Shown here in pieces: positions 45,943-54,796 of a DNA stretch of 64,000 bases; positions within the stretch are counted from its first letter, which is position 1, and each line of letters begins with the position of its first letter. The notes under the pieces were generated by a model. The model was not told where the DNA came from. It ran no database searches and was given only the letters and a program-made list of their open reading frames with translations. The position numbers and the translations under genes were made by a program. Origin of the DNA: Neiella marina (GTDB lineage: Bacteria > Pseudomonadota > Gammaproteobacteria > Enterobacterales > Neiellaceae); the NCBI RefSeq assembly GCF_002165625.1, contig NZ_NGNS01000001.1:310001-374000 (forward strand), written 5' to 3'.

Positions 45943-47373
45943 ATGCTGAAAACCAAAGAAAAAGTTGCCTATGGGCTAGGTGACACGGCCAGTAACTTTA
46001 TTTTCGCCATCGTGATGTCATTCATCACCTACTTCTATACCGATGTCTTTGGCATTTCAGCTGCTGTAGTCGGCACCATGTTCTTGGTGGTACGCATCAT
46101 TGATGCGGTTACCGATCCGCTAATGGGCGCCTTCGCCGACAAAACCGAAACCCGTTGGGGCCGCTATCGCCCTTACTTGGTGTGGCTGGCGGTACCATTT
46201 GCCTTAATTAGTGTACTGGCCTTCACCACTCCAGATTTATCGCCTACCAACAAAGTGCTGTACGCCTACGTCACCTACATCTTGTTGATGCTGGCCTACA
46301 CGGCGATCAATATTCCTTATTCAGCACTCGGTGGCGTTCTTACTGAAGATCCGAAAGAGCGAGTATCGGTGCAAAGCTACCGCTTTGTCTTTGGCATGAT
46401 CGGTGGCTTTATTGTCACCTCACTGACCCTGCCACTAGTGGAATTTTTCGGTAACGGCGACGAAGCCAAAGGTTTCCAATACACCATGGCCGTCATGAGT
46501 GCCGTTGGTATTGTTTTGTTCTTGCTGTGCTTTGCTGGCACCAAAGAGCGAGTGTCACCCCCTAAAGATCAACAAATCAACTTCCACACCGCAATGCGCT
46601 CGCTATGGCAAAACGACCAATGGCGAATTCTTTGCGTTGCCGCCATTCTGTTACTAACAGGTATGGTGATCCGCGGCACCCTAGCGATTTACTACGTCAA
46701 AAACTATCTAGATGTCAGCTCAGTGATGCACTATCTCGACTATGGCTTTATCAAGTTGTTTGTTGGCGATAGCTATGTTGGCTTATCAGAAGCAGAAGCG
46801 TTGGAAAAAATGGTGCCGATGCTCATTACTGTGTTCCTGACTATCGGCATGGTTGGCAATATCATCGGTAGTTTCATCGCGCAGCATGTCACCAAACGAA
46901 TTGATAAGGTAAAAGCCTATGTTGGCTTGCAGTTCATTGCTGCCATTATTTGTGGCGTCAGCTTCTTTGTTGCTCCAGAGCAAGTAGAAACAGCGATCTT
47001 CATGAACTTCATCTACTGCTTCTTCTTACAAATGGCAACGCCAATGCTTTGGGCCAAGATGGCTGACACCATTGACTACGGCCACCTGAAAACCGGTATG
47101 CGGGTGACCGGCTTGGTTTACTCAACCGTCGTATTCTTCATCAAACTCGGGGTTGCCTTAGGCGGCGCGATAGCGGCTTGGTTACTGGCTTACTATGGCT
47201 ACAACGCCGACCTAACCACGCAGGCAACTGAAACGGTTGATGGCATCTTGTTCACCTTCACTGTATGGCCGGCAATTTCTTGTTTGATTGTTGCCTTCGT
47301 CATGCGCTGGTACAAATTGAATGACAAGAAAGTTGAAGAAGTCCATCAGCAACTACAAGCAGGTACGTGTTAA
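45943..47373 (+). CDS. GPH family sugar:cation symporter (MFS)
   Basis: 476 residues with twelve hydrophobic segments. The family signature of glycoside-pentoside-hexuronide symporters is clear: VTDPLMGAFADKTETRWGRYRPYLVW (read in pieces), AYTAINIPYSALGGVLTEDP and MLWAKMADTIDYG. It would bring short glucans or laminaribiose-like sugars across the inner membrane. An unusual ~40-residue loop (VSSVMHYLDYGFIKLFVGDS on to ~MVPM) sits between helices in the second half. A terminator follows before the regulator gene. Confidence 0.92.
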   Translation: MLKTKEKVAYGLGDTASNFIFAIVMSFITYFYTDVFGISAAVVGTMFLVVRIIDAVTDPLMGAFADKTETRWGRYRPYLVWLAVPFALISVLAFTTPDLSPTNKVLYAYVTYILLMLAYTAINIPYSALGGVLTEDPKERVSVQSYRFVFGMIGGFIVTSLTLPLVEFFGNGDEAKGFQYTMAVMSAVGIVLFLLCFAGTKERVSPPKDQQINFHTAMRSLWQNDQWRILCVAAILLLTGMVIRGTLAIYYVKNYLDVSSVMHYLDYGFIKLFVGDSYVGLSEAEALEKMVPMLITVFLTIGMVGNIIGSFIAQHVTKRIDKVKAYVGLQFIAAIICGVSFFVAPEQVETAIFMNFIYCFFLQMATPMLWAKMADTIDYGHLKTGMRVTGLVYSTVVFFIKLGVALGGAIAAWLLAYYGYNADLTTQATETVDGILFTFTVWPAISCLIVAFVMRWYKLNDKKVEEVHQQLQAGTC

Positions 47374-47379
47374 TTCTCT

Positions 47380-47410
47380 GCCGCTCATCGTGTAAGATGA
47401 GCGGCGTTTT
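47380..47410 (+). terminator. Rho-independent terminator of the symporter gene
   Basis: GCCGCTCATC/GATGAGCGGC followed by GTTTT. Confidence 0.9.
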
Positions 47411-47440
47411 CAAGAATTTAACCAAACCAACGGATTGATC

Positions 47441-48448
47441 ATGGCTACGATATACGAAGTATCTAAACTCGCTGGCGTATCACTGGCAACAGTGTCCCGA
47501 GTGATGAACCAGAATGCTTACGTAACGGATGCAACCAAGCAAAAAGTATTGGACGCGATGAAGGAGCTCGATTATCGCCCCAATTCAGCAGCGCAATCCT
47601 TGGCACTAAATCGCAGCGACAGCGTCGGTGTTTTGGTTGCCGAGCTTGACGGTCCGTTCTACGGCCCGGTGATGGCCGGCGTTGAATCAGAACTGCGCAA
47701 AGCCGGTAAGCACGTAATTATCGCTGCCGGTCACGATGATGAAGATACCGAAAAAGATGGGGTTGAATTTCTCATCGGTCGTGGCTGCGATGCACTCATT
47801 CTGTTGGCCGAAACGCTTACCGATGAATACTTGGTTGAGCTCTCCAAGCGAGACACCCCGTTTGTCATGCTCAACCGCTCGACCAAAACCCTAGAGTCAC
47901 AATGTATCACCCTTGATAACCAACTCGGTGGTTACCTCGCCACCAAGTTGTTAATCGATCAAGGTCACCGCGATATCGCATATATTTCTGGGCCGTTGTG
48001 GAAACACGACGCCGAAGATCGCTTCGCCGGCCACAAACAAGCGCTCGAAGAAGCGGGTATTGACCTCGATCCTGGGCTGATATTTGAATCCGATTACCGC
48101 GAAGCGGGTGGTAGCAGTGGCCTATTGCAACTACTCAATAGCGGCCGCAAGTTCACTGCGTTGGCATGCGCCAATGATGAAATGGCTTCTGGTGCCATGA
48201 TTAGTGCCATGCAAAAGGGCATTCGCATTCCAGATGAGCTATCGATTGTCGGTTTCGATAACGTTCACTATGCCCGGCTGCTGAGTCCATCGCTCACAAC
48301 TGTCGAATTCCCAATTAACGAAATGGGTAAAATGGCAGCACGCTGGGTGTTGAAAAATGCCTATGGCAAAACCAAGTTGACCTATAACAACTACTTTTCG
48401 CCCAAGTTGATTCAACGTCACTCTAGTAAGCCCCCAGCAACCCAATAA
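47441..48448 (+). CDS. LacI family regulator of the glucan regulon
   Basis: 335 residues. N-terminal LacI helix-turn-helix and hinge (MATIYEVSKLAGVSLATVSR, then YRPNSAAQSLA) and a periplasmic-binding-like effector domain ending in SIVGFDNVHYARLLSPSLTTVEFP. Being the only LacI-type gene in the window and central to the cluster, it is the obvious binder of TGTAAGCGCTTACA. Effector not shown; a laminari-oligosaccharide or glucose derivative is likely. ATG 47441 begins the standard motif; an upstream TTG is unlikely. No operator precedes it closely, so autoregulation is not evident. Confidence 0.93.
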   Translation: MATIYEVSKLAGVSLATVSRVMNQNAYVTDATKQKVLDAMKELDYRPNSAAQSLALNRSDSVGVLVAELDGPFYGPVMAGVESELRKAGKHVIIAAGHDDEDTEKDGVEFLIGRGCDALILLAETLTDEYLVELSKRDTPFVMLNRSTKTLESQCITLDNQLGGYLATKLLIDQGHRDIAYISGPLWKHDAEDRFAGHKQALEEAGIDLDPGLIFESDYREAGGSSGLLQLLNSGRKFTALACANDEMASGAMISAMQKGIRIPDELSIVGFDNVHYARLLSPSLTTVEFPINEMGKMAARWVLKNAYGKTKLTYNNYFSPKLIQRHSSKPPATQ

Positions 48449-48456
48449 CTGATTTG

Positions 48457-48481
48457 AAAAGGCAGCTCAGGCTGCCTTTTT
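48457..48481 (+). terminator. Rho-independent terminator of the lacI-type gene
   Basis: AAAAGGCAGC/GCTGCCTTTTT with loop TCAG. Confidence 0.92.
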
Positions 48482-48501
48482 CATGCGCCACATGAAACCC
48501 A

Positions 48502-48515
48502 TGTAAGCGCTTACG
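48502..48515. promoter_or_regulatory. LacI-type operator, distal (large GH16)
   Basis: TGTAAGCGCTTACG, 13 of 14 matches. Centre 110 bp upstream of the proximal site. Confidence 0.8.
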
Positions 48516-48611
48516 TGAGCTAGATCTCAATTCTGTAACTTCCACTGCGATCCAGATCGAACAAACCGTGAACGGCCCGTGATCAAAGGCGGGGTAGCAG
48601 AATATGCTCTA

Positions 48612-48625
48612 CGTAAGCGCTTACA
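48612..48625. promoter_or_regulatory. LacI-type operator, proximal (large GH16)
   Basis: CGTAAGCGCTTACA, 13 of 14 matches, 97 bp before the GH16 start. Together with the distal site it could hold a repression loop. Confidence 0.8.
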
Positions 48626-48722
48626 TAAATGCAGCATAACAGCAAATAGTCGATTACATGACAGCAGCGCGAAACACACCCAATTTCGAGCAACGATTGA
48701 AAAGAATCACACGGAGATACGG

Positions 48723-51332
48723 ATGAAAACCATTCATTTATTACCGCTAGCAGTAGCGGTATCCGTCGGTTTATCAGGCTGTGGTGGCAGTGATAATGTC
48801 ACCAAAAAAGTTGACGAACCCCCAATGATAGAGCCGGGCGGATGGACACTAGCTTGGGCAGACGAATTTGATGGCAATGCCATCGACATGAATAACTGGG
48901 AGCACGAAGTCAACTGTAGCGGTGGCGGCAACCAAGAGCGTCAGTGCTACACCGATGACGCAGCAAACTCCTACATCGAGAACGGCGTACTGAAAATCGT
49001 TGCGCTACCAGCAGAAGGCTTAGACGGCGGCAAAGAATATACCTCCGCTCGTTTACGCACCATCAACAAAGTTGACTTCACTTACGGTCGCGTTGAAATT
49101 CGCGCCAAAGTACCGACTGGTCAAGGCTCTTGGCCTGCGGCGTGGATGCTACCAACCGACTATGTCTACGGTGGCTGGCCAACGTCTGGCGAAATCGACA
49201 TTATGGAAACCGTCAACATTGGCGTGCCATTAGCTGACGGCGGTGTTGAATCAACCATTCACGGCACCTTGCACTACGGTAAGCCATGGCCAGGTAACGA
49301 AAACAGCGGTAAATCTTACCTATTGCCTGATGGCAGCACCCCTGCTGATGACTTCCACACCTACGCAATTGAGTGGGAAGAAGGCGAAATTCGTTGGTAC
49401 GTTGATGGCGTTCACTATGTCACTCAGCGCCAATCAGAAGTGGAGTACAACACCTCTGGCGACGCAGTTGGCCTTATCCACAAAGGCTGGTTCACTGAAA
49501 TCGATGGCGAAATCGTTTGGGATTCACGTCCATTCGATCAGGACTTCCACATCCTGTTGAACTTTGCCGTTGGCGGCAGCTGGCCTGAAAATGTCAACCA
49601 AGGCGGTGTCGACCCAACAGCATTCCATGCTGATAACGCCTATGAAATTGACTATGTTCGTGTCTACAAGTGTGAAACCGCTTCCTTAGACGGTACCGGC
49701 TGTGGCACCTTGGACTTTGGCTACCACTTCCCTGTTGAAGAGGGCGGCACCCTAATTGAAGGCGCAGCGCCTGCTCCAGTGCCACCATCATCTGGTATTC
49801 CTGAAGACCTAACTATCTTCGACGAAGAAGCAAATCCAAACTGGCCAGCGTGGGCTGATGCTCAGTCTGATCCAGCGATCGTGGATGATGAAGATGGCGA
49901 CTACGGTAAAGCGGTTGAATTCAACATTGTCGGCAACCAAGTGGCAGGCTTCAACACCCGCATTGCTGATGAAAGCAAACCATTTGATGCCTCGCCAATC
50001 AAAGATGTTGGTGCCCTTGAGTTTGACCTCAAGATTGTTCGCCAACCACTAGCAGGCCCAACCAACTGGTACGTTAAAGTTGAACAAAACGGCGGTAGCC
50101 AAGGCGGCGGTACCGATGGCGAAGTTACCATCACGCCACCGGCAGAGCTGGATACCTGGGTCCACTACAGCATTCCATTGAACAGCTTGAGTGGTCTCGA
50201 CCACAACGGTATTGATGTGGTGATGTTGTTCCCAACTTGGGGCCAAGGTCAAGGCGCAATCTATCGCATGGATAACGTTGAATTCACCGGTGCTGACAAA
50301 GTAGGCGACGGTAACGATCCAGGTGGTGAGTTCGTCATGCTAGACGCCAATGGTCCAGCTGAAGGTCTGACTCTCAACGGCTATGACGGTGCTGACAACC
50401 CAGACAACAACGCGATTGTTGATGGCGTACTGCAAGTTCGTATCAATGGTGCCGGTAATGCTTACCTAGAATCGGCTGATGCGCTGGACTACACCGAGTA
50501 CCTGACTTGGGATCTGGTCTTCGACCTGAAAGTGAACAGCTTAGGCACCAACGAAGATGTTTATGTTAAGTTCGACAGTGGCTGGCCTGCAGTAAGTGAT
50601 ATCAAACTGGCGGAAACGTCAACTGGCCTGCAAGACGATGGCGAGTGGCACACATACACTATCAGCGTCAGCGAGTTGCTCGACGGCACCAACCGAGTCA
50701 ACGGCAGCGGCCAAGCAATCCCGACATCAATCCTCAACCCAATCGTGTTTGAAGGTGTTGGCGGTGCTGATTTGTCAATCGATGTTCGTGACATCCGCTT
50801 GTTCAAAGAAGGTTCAAACGGCGGTGACAACGGTGGCTCAGGCGGCGAACCTATGGTTTGGCTGGGCGCAACGCTGGCCGATGGCTTCGACCTAAATGGC
50901 TTTAATGCCGACGCTGAAGACTCTTGGGTGATCACTGCAGAAGGCATTCTGGACGTTGACTTCGCAGGTGGCGGTAACGTCTACTTCGTCGCTCCAGAAG
51001 CTTTGGATCTGTCAGCTCAAACCAGCTGGTACCTGACCTTTGATGTCAAGATCAACAACCTTGGTGGCGCATCAGACCTGCTGGTTAAAATCGACAGCGG
51101 CTGGCCAAACGTGAGTGATATGCCGCTATCTGAAACATCAACTGGCTTGATCGACGATGGCGAATGGCACAGCTATTCAATCTTGCTGAGCGACTTGCTT
51201 GAGCGCCGCAACAGCATCGACCCATCAGGTATTGGTAATGCAGCAAGTGTCATCAACCCATTCGTGATGGAAGGTGTTGGTGAAGATGCTTCATTCGATG
51301 TTCGCAACGTGGTTCTGACGCCGACGCCATAG
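48723..51332 (+). CDS. Multidomain GH16 laminarinase lipoprotein with C-terminal glycan-binding modules
   Basis: 869 residues. Lipoprotein signal (GLSGCGGS), GH16 domain to about residue 315 with catalytic GEIDIME (Glu157, Asp159, Glu162), cysteines in the hinge (YKCETASLDGTGCG), then three C-terminal beta-sandwich modules. The first (~350-525, FDEEANPNWPAWADAQSDP) resembles the ExoP/galactose-binding type; the last two (~535-690 and ~705-869) are repeats of each other, sharing WxxTxD.KxNxLG, SDxxLxETSTGLxDDGEWH and a Gly-rich linker. Two operators and a terminator flank it. GGAG precedes the ATG; the frame is open 48 codons further upstream, across an operator, so that is not the start. Confidence 0.93.
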   Translation: MKTIHLLPLAVAVSVGLSGCGGSDNVTKKVDEPPMIEPGGWTLAWADEFDGNAIDMNNWEHEVNCSGGGNQERQCYTDDAANSYIENGVLKIVALPAEGLDGGKEYTSARLRTINKVDFTYGRVEIRAKVPTGQGSWPAAWMLPTDYVYGGWPTSGEIDIMETVNIGVPLADGGVESTIHGTLHYGKPWPGNENSGKSYLLPDGSTPADDFHTYAIEWEEGEIRWYVDGVHYVTQRQSEVEYNTSGDAVGLIHKGWFTEIDGEIVWDSRPFDQDFHILLNFAVGGSWPENVNQGGVDPTAFHADNAYEIDYVRVYKCETASLDGTGCGTLDFGYHFPVEEGGTLIEGAAPAPVPPSSGIPEDLTIFDEEANPNWPAWADAQSDPAIVDDEDGDYGKAVEFNIVGNQVAGFNTRIADESKPFDASPIKDVGALEFDLKIVRQPLAGPTNWYVKVEQNGGSQGGGTDGEVTITPPAELDTWVHYSIPLNSLSGLDHNGIDVVMLFPTWGQGQGAIYRMDNVEFTGADKVGDGNDPGGEFVMLDANGPAEGLTLNGYDGADNPDNNAIVDGVLQVRINGAGNAYLESADALDYTEYLTWDLVFDLKVNSLGTNEDVYVKFDSGWPAVSDIKLAETSTGLQDDGEWHTYTISVSELLDGTNRVNGSGQAIPTSILNPIVFEGVGGADLSIDVRDIRLFKEGSNGGDNGGSGGEPMVWLGATLADGFDLNGFNADAEDSWVITAEGILDVDFAGGGNVYFVAPEALDLSAQTSWYLTFDVKINNLGGASDLLVKIDSGWPNVSDMPLSETSTGLIDDGEWHSYSILLSDLLERRNSIDPSGIGNAASVINPFVMEGVGEDASFDVRNVVLTPTP

Positions 51333-51370
51333 TCGTCCGCAGCAAAATAGTTAGTCAACACGTTCGTTGA

Positions 51371-51396
51371 AACGGCTCCCTCGGGAGCCGTTTTTT
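51371..51396 (+). terminator. Rho-independent terminator of the large GH16 gene
   Basis: AACGGCTCCC/GGGAGCCGTT with a two-base loop, followed by a T-run. Confidence 0.93.
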
Positions 51397-51455
51397 GTTG
51401 GCTGATTGCCAGCGTAATTAACCCATTAGCAACAAGGTGATCAAACACCAACTTA

Positions 51456-51469
51456 TGTAAGGCCTTTCT
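51456..51469. promoter_or_regulatory. LacI-type operator, degenerate (ADP-ribosylglycohydrolase-like gene)
   Basis: TGTAAGGCCTTTCT, 10 of 14 matches, 56 bp before the start at 51526. It keeps one full half-site (TGTAAG). Confidence 0.45.
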
Positions 51470-51525
51470 TGAAAGCTGACATAAGCATGAAAAAATAGCG
51501 ACAACGAGCACCTGTTGGAGCCCTC

Positions 51526-53493
51526 ATGCTAAACACATCACCAGTCGCCTTGCTCAGCCTTGGCGCACTTGCGCTGAGCTATATCATTCCTTCTCCCGTG
51601 CTAGCGCAACCCGAGCACCAGCAGAAGCTAGCCGTTGCCGAATATCAGGACAAAGTCTACGCCGCTTGGCTCGGCCAGATCATTGGCAATATCTACGGTC
51701 TCTCTTATGAGTTTCGTTTTATTGACCAACCCGGCCCTAACCAGTTTCCATATGGTTTTGGACCGTCGCTTGAGCGAGTGGAGCAAGTCAATGGCGCATT
51801 TTCTGATGACGACACCGACATCGAATACATGTACCTACTGCAAATGGAACAACATGGAATTGAGCCGAGTTACGCGCAGCTCGCCGAAGCTTGGAAGCAT
51901 CACGTGCGCGACAAGGTTTGGGTAGCCAACCGCAACGCACTAACACTAATGCATGCCGGTTATAGTCCGCCGCTAACAGGCAACAAGCGCTACAACCCCA
52001 ACTGGTTTCAAATCGACCCGCAGTTGGTCAACGAGATATGGGCAGTGACAGCGCCCGGTATGCTGGACTACGCCACTGCCAAGTCAGCGTGGGCGGCACG
52101 CATTACCAATGACGACTTTGGTATTGAGCCAACAGTGCACTATGCCGCCATGTATGCCGCGGCGTTTTTTGAAAGTGACATCAACAAACTGATTGATATT
52201 GGCACTGCTGCGCTGCCCCCAAATGGCCGCTTTGCCGCCATCGTCGAACACATGAAGCAGCTATATCAGCAGCACCCGAACGACTGGCAAGCCGCACGCC
52301 AACAAATGGCCAGCCATTACTTCAAAGAGTTCGATTACAACCGTGGCGCTTGGACCGTAGTTGATGCCAATCTCAATGGCGCCTGTGCCATTCTGGCGCT
52401 GTTGTATGGCCAAGGCGATTTCCAACTGACCCTAGATATTGCCAGCGGCTTGGGCTTTGATGCCGACAACCAAGCCGCCACCATGAGTGGCTTGCTGGGA
52501 ATAATTGGCGGCACTAAAGCCTTGCCAAAGGATCTGCTATTCCCACTCGAAGACGCCGACTGGCAATTACCGTTCAATGACCGTTATATCAATGTCAGCC
52601 GTTATGATTTGCCCGATGCTTCCTTGCGCGATATCGCCAACCGCACCGCTACTCAAGGCGAGAAAATTATTCTGGCAACAGGGGGCGAGCGCAAATCAGA
52701 CGCCAATGGCGATTATTACCTGATCAACACCAAGGGCGCCTTTAATGCGCCACTTGAGTTGCCAACCGCACCGACGCTCAACGCCGAGCTGGGCCAACCC
52801 TTTGAGTTCGATATTCAGCCACAGCTGGGCCATGACGCTCAGCTATCACTGATCTTTGGCCAGCTACCCAACGGACTGTCACTGAACGGCACTAAGGTCG
52901 TCGGTAAAGCCAAAGTCACTGGTAACTATCAATTTACTGTCGCCCTTCGCCGAGCAGGGCAACAGGTCAAGCAGAACTACCAACTTACCATCATGCCTGC
53001 GGACTTAGCGCTGCAAGCCGATGAGGTGATCGTCAGCGGCTCGGTCAGTGCCGAACAAGCTGAGCTGCTGCGTCAACCAGATCACCGACAGACCATTTAC
53101 AATAAAAGCACTGATTCCACGCCCAAAGTCGATTACTACGGTTATCGTTGGTCACAACCACAGCGGATTAACACCCTACTGGTTAACCCTGGCAACCCAA
53201 ACGAGTTCGGCGGTTGGTTGTTGTCGCTTGATGTGCAATACCTTAACTCGCAAGGCCAGTGGCAAACGGTACCGAACATAGCAATATCGCCAGCAATGAA
53301 CTTTGCCAACAGTCAGTGGTTGAAAGGTAGTTTTATCGACCATACGATCACCTTCGCCACGGTAGAAACCAACGCCATTCGGATTATTGGCTACGCTGGC
53401 GGAATTGAGCCTGACGCCTTTAACGATACCCCGAAGCAGTATTTCAGCGCCCTCAACAGGCTCAAGGTCTACCACCAATCAGAGCCACAATAA
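51526..53493 (+). CDS. Exported ADP-ribosylglycohydrolase-fold protein with Ig-like and discoidin-like C-terminus
   Basis: 655 residues with a signal peptide (cleavage near VLAQ, residue 28). Residues ~38-345 form an ADP-ribosylglycohydrolase domain: AAWLGQIIGNIYG, the metal motif SDDDTDIEY (residues 93-101) and the second metal motif GFDADNQAATMSGLLGIIGG near residue 310. Then a putative-Ig-like module (LGQPFEFDIQPQLG ... GLSLNGTKVVGKAKVTGNYQF, ~415-490) and a discoidin/F5-8-like module (~505-650). The classical family removes ADP-ribose from proteins in the cytoplasm; this one is secreted, fused to sugar-binding-like modules and placed in a glucan locus with an operator, so a glycoside substrate is plausible. 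That is inference. Confidence 0.85.
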   Translation: MLNTSPVALLSLGALALSYIIPSPVLAQPEHQQKLAVAEYQDKVYAAWLGQIIGNIYGLSYEFRFIDQPGPNQFPYGFGPSLERVEQVNGAFSDDDTDIEYMYLLQMEQHGIEPSYAQLAEAWKHHVRDKVWVANRNALTLMHAGYSPPLTGNKRYNPNWFQIDPQLVNEIWAVTAPGMLDYATAKSAWAARITNDDFGIEPTVHYAAMYAAAFFESDINKLIDIGTAALPPNGRFAAIVEHMKQLYQQHPNDWQAARQQMASHYFKEFDYNRGAWTVVDANLNGACAILALLYGQGDFQLTLDIASGLGFDADNQAATMSGLLGIIGGTKALPKDLLFPLEDADWQLPFNDRYINVSRYDLPDASLRDIANRTATQGEKIILATGGERKSDANGDYYLINTKGAFNAPLELPTAPTLNAELGQPFEFDIQPQLGHDAQLSLIFGQLPNGLSLNGTKVVGKAKVTGNYQFTVALRRAGQQVKQNYQLTIMPADLALQADEVIVSGSVSAEQAELLRQPDHRQTIYNKSTDSTPKVDYYGYRWSQPQRINTLLVNPGNPNEFGGWLLSLDVQYLNSQGQWQTVPNIAISPAMNFANSQWLKGSFIDHTITFATVETNAIRIIGYAGGIEPDAFNDTPKQYFSALNRLKVYHQSEPQ

Positions 53494-53524
53494 GTTTTAA
53501 AAAGGAGTCACTTAATATCACACC

Positions 53525-53551
53525 GAGTTAGCTCTATACTCCAGCTAACTC
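53525..53551. terminator. Intercistronic hairpin
   Basis: GAGTTAGCT/AGCTAACTC, perfect nine-pair stem with a nine-base loop, no T-run, between the ADP-ribosylglycohydrolase-like gene and the channel gene. Confidence 0.4.
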
Positions 53552-53562
53552 CCAGGGATAAG

Positions 53563-54696
53563 GTGATCGAAGTGACTCCAAAACAAACCTTTAGTGTGCT
53601 CCACAATTCACTCGCAACAGTGGTCATTGCAGCGCTTTTGCTAATGCTCATGGCGGCAATCAATACGGCTGTTGCTGAAGAAGCGGAAGCACAACCAGCC
53701 AGCGATAAAGTCTACCGAATTGCCACCCGCCACGCGCCGCCATTTAGTATTCAAACGGAGCAAGGCTGGCAGGGCATCACCATCGAATTGGTCAAACGAG
53801 TAGCGGATGCCAAGCAGCACCGTATTGAATTCGTTGATATGAGCATTGATGAAATGCTCGACGCCACTGAAACCAACAGTGTCGATGCCGCTGCCGCAGC
53901 GCTGACCATCACCGCCGATCGCGAAAGACGGCTCGATTTTACCCATCCCTACCTGACGTCAGGCCTAGGTATTGCGGTAGCTCAAAGTGAGCAAGTCAGC
54001 ATCATGGCGGCAGTTAAGCGTTTTGTCTCTGGCGACTTTTTACAAGCTGTTGGCGCCTTGTTATTGGTCCTTTCGGTGATTGGTATTTTGGTCTGGCTAG
54101 CAGAGCGCCGCCACAACAGTCAGTTTTCAGATAATCCAATGCGCGGCATCGGCGCTGGCCTTTGGTGGTCGGCGGTCACCATGACCACGGTGGGCTACGG
54201 CGACAAAGCGCCACAAACCACCAGCGGCCGCATTATTGCGTTGATTTGGATGTTCGCCAGTATCATCATTATTTCTGGTTTCACCGCCGCAATTGCCACA
54301 TCGCTCACCGTCACCCAGTTGGGCCAGTCGATTACCAGCCTCGATGATCTGTACAACAAGCGCGTGATTACCGTCGCCGAAAGTACCAGTGACCAGTTGC
54401 TAAAAGAAAAGCTCATTCGCCACCAAACAGTCGCGACTATCGAAGATGCGTTAGCGGCCTTGGCCGATGGCAAAGCCGCTGCGGTGGTCTATGATTTGCC
54501 AATCTTGCAATACATGGTGACCAATGAGTTCAACGAAGAGCTGCGTGTATTACCGAACATTCTGGTACGCCAAGACTACGGTATTGCCCTACCACCGGGA
54601 GCGCCGGAGCGCGAAACCATTAATCAAGAGATTCTGACCGTGATCACCGCTTCGGAATGGAACAACGTGTTAGAAGGCTACTTAGGTCGTAATTGA
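53563..54696 (+). CDS. GluR0-like ligand-gated potassium channel
   Basis: 377 residues. Signal/anchor at residues ~17-38, then the two-lobed glutamate-receptor domain split by a pore: S1 (YRIATRHAPPFSI ... DFTHPYLTSGLGIAVA), helix M1 (LQAVGALLLVLSVIGILVWL), pore loop with the potassium selectivity filter TMTTVGYGDKAP near residue 210, helix M2 ending ISGFTAAIATSLTV, and S2 (VITVAESTSDQLLKE ... YGIALPPG). It lacks the third helix of animal receptors, as GluR0 of Synechocystis does. Start is GTG 53563 or, with a better AAGGTG site six bases upstream, GTG 53572. Ligand, probably an amino acid, unknown. Confidence 0.93.
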   Translation: MIEVTPKQTFSVLHNSLATVVIAALLLMLMAAINTAVAEEAEAQPASDKVYRIATRHAPPFSIQTEQGWQGITIELVKRVADAKQHRIEFVDMSIDEMLDATETNSVDAAAAALTITADRERRLDFTHPYLTSGLGIAVAQSEQVSIMAAVKRFVSGDFLQAVGALLLVLSVIGILVWLAERRHNSQFSDNPMRGIGAGLWWSAVTMTTVGYGDKAPQTTSGRIIALIWMFASIIIISGFTAAIATSLTVTQLGQSITSLDDLYNKRVITVAESTSDQLLKEKLIRHQTVATIEDALAALADGKAAAVVYDLPILQYMVTNEFNEELRVLPNILVRQDYGIALPPGAPERETINQEILTVITASEWNNVLEGYLGRN

Positions 54697-54796
54697 TGAA
54701 AATTGAGCACATTGCTATTTGGACCGAACCGGCGATGGCTACTACGAGAGTTGTGTCCTCGACCCTGATGGCAATCGCTTGGAGATCACCGAGTAA
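54696..54796 (+). pseudogene. Remnant of a glyoxalase/VOC family gene (large internal deletion)
   Basis: The first eleven codons read MKIEHIAIWTE, the typical start of a VOC-family protein. The last twenty read GDGYYESCVLDPDGNRLEITE and stop, the typical end of the same family, but in another frame. About 100 residues of the middle are gone and the joint is frameshifted. The start overlaps the channel's stop and its stop overlaps the cupin's start, so it once sat in the operon as an intact gene. Confidence 0.8.

Noticed and set aside
48579-48722. 48-codon upstream extension of the large GH16 gene
   Set aside because: It would place an operator inside the coding region and hide the lipoprotein signal.
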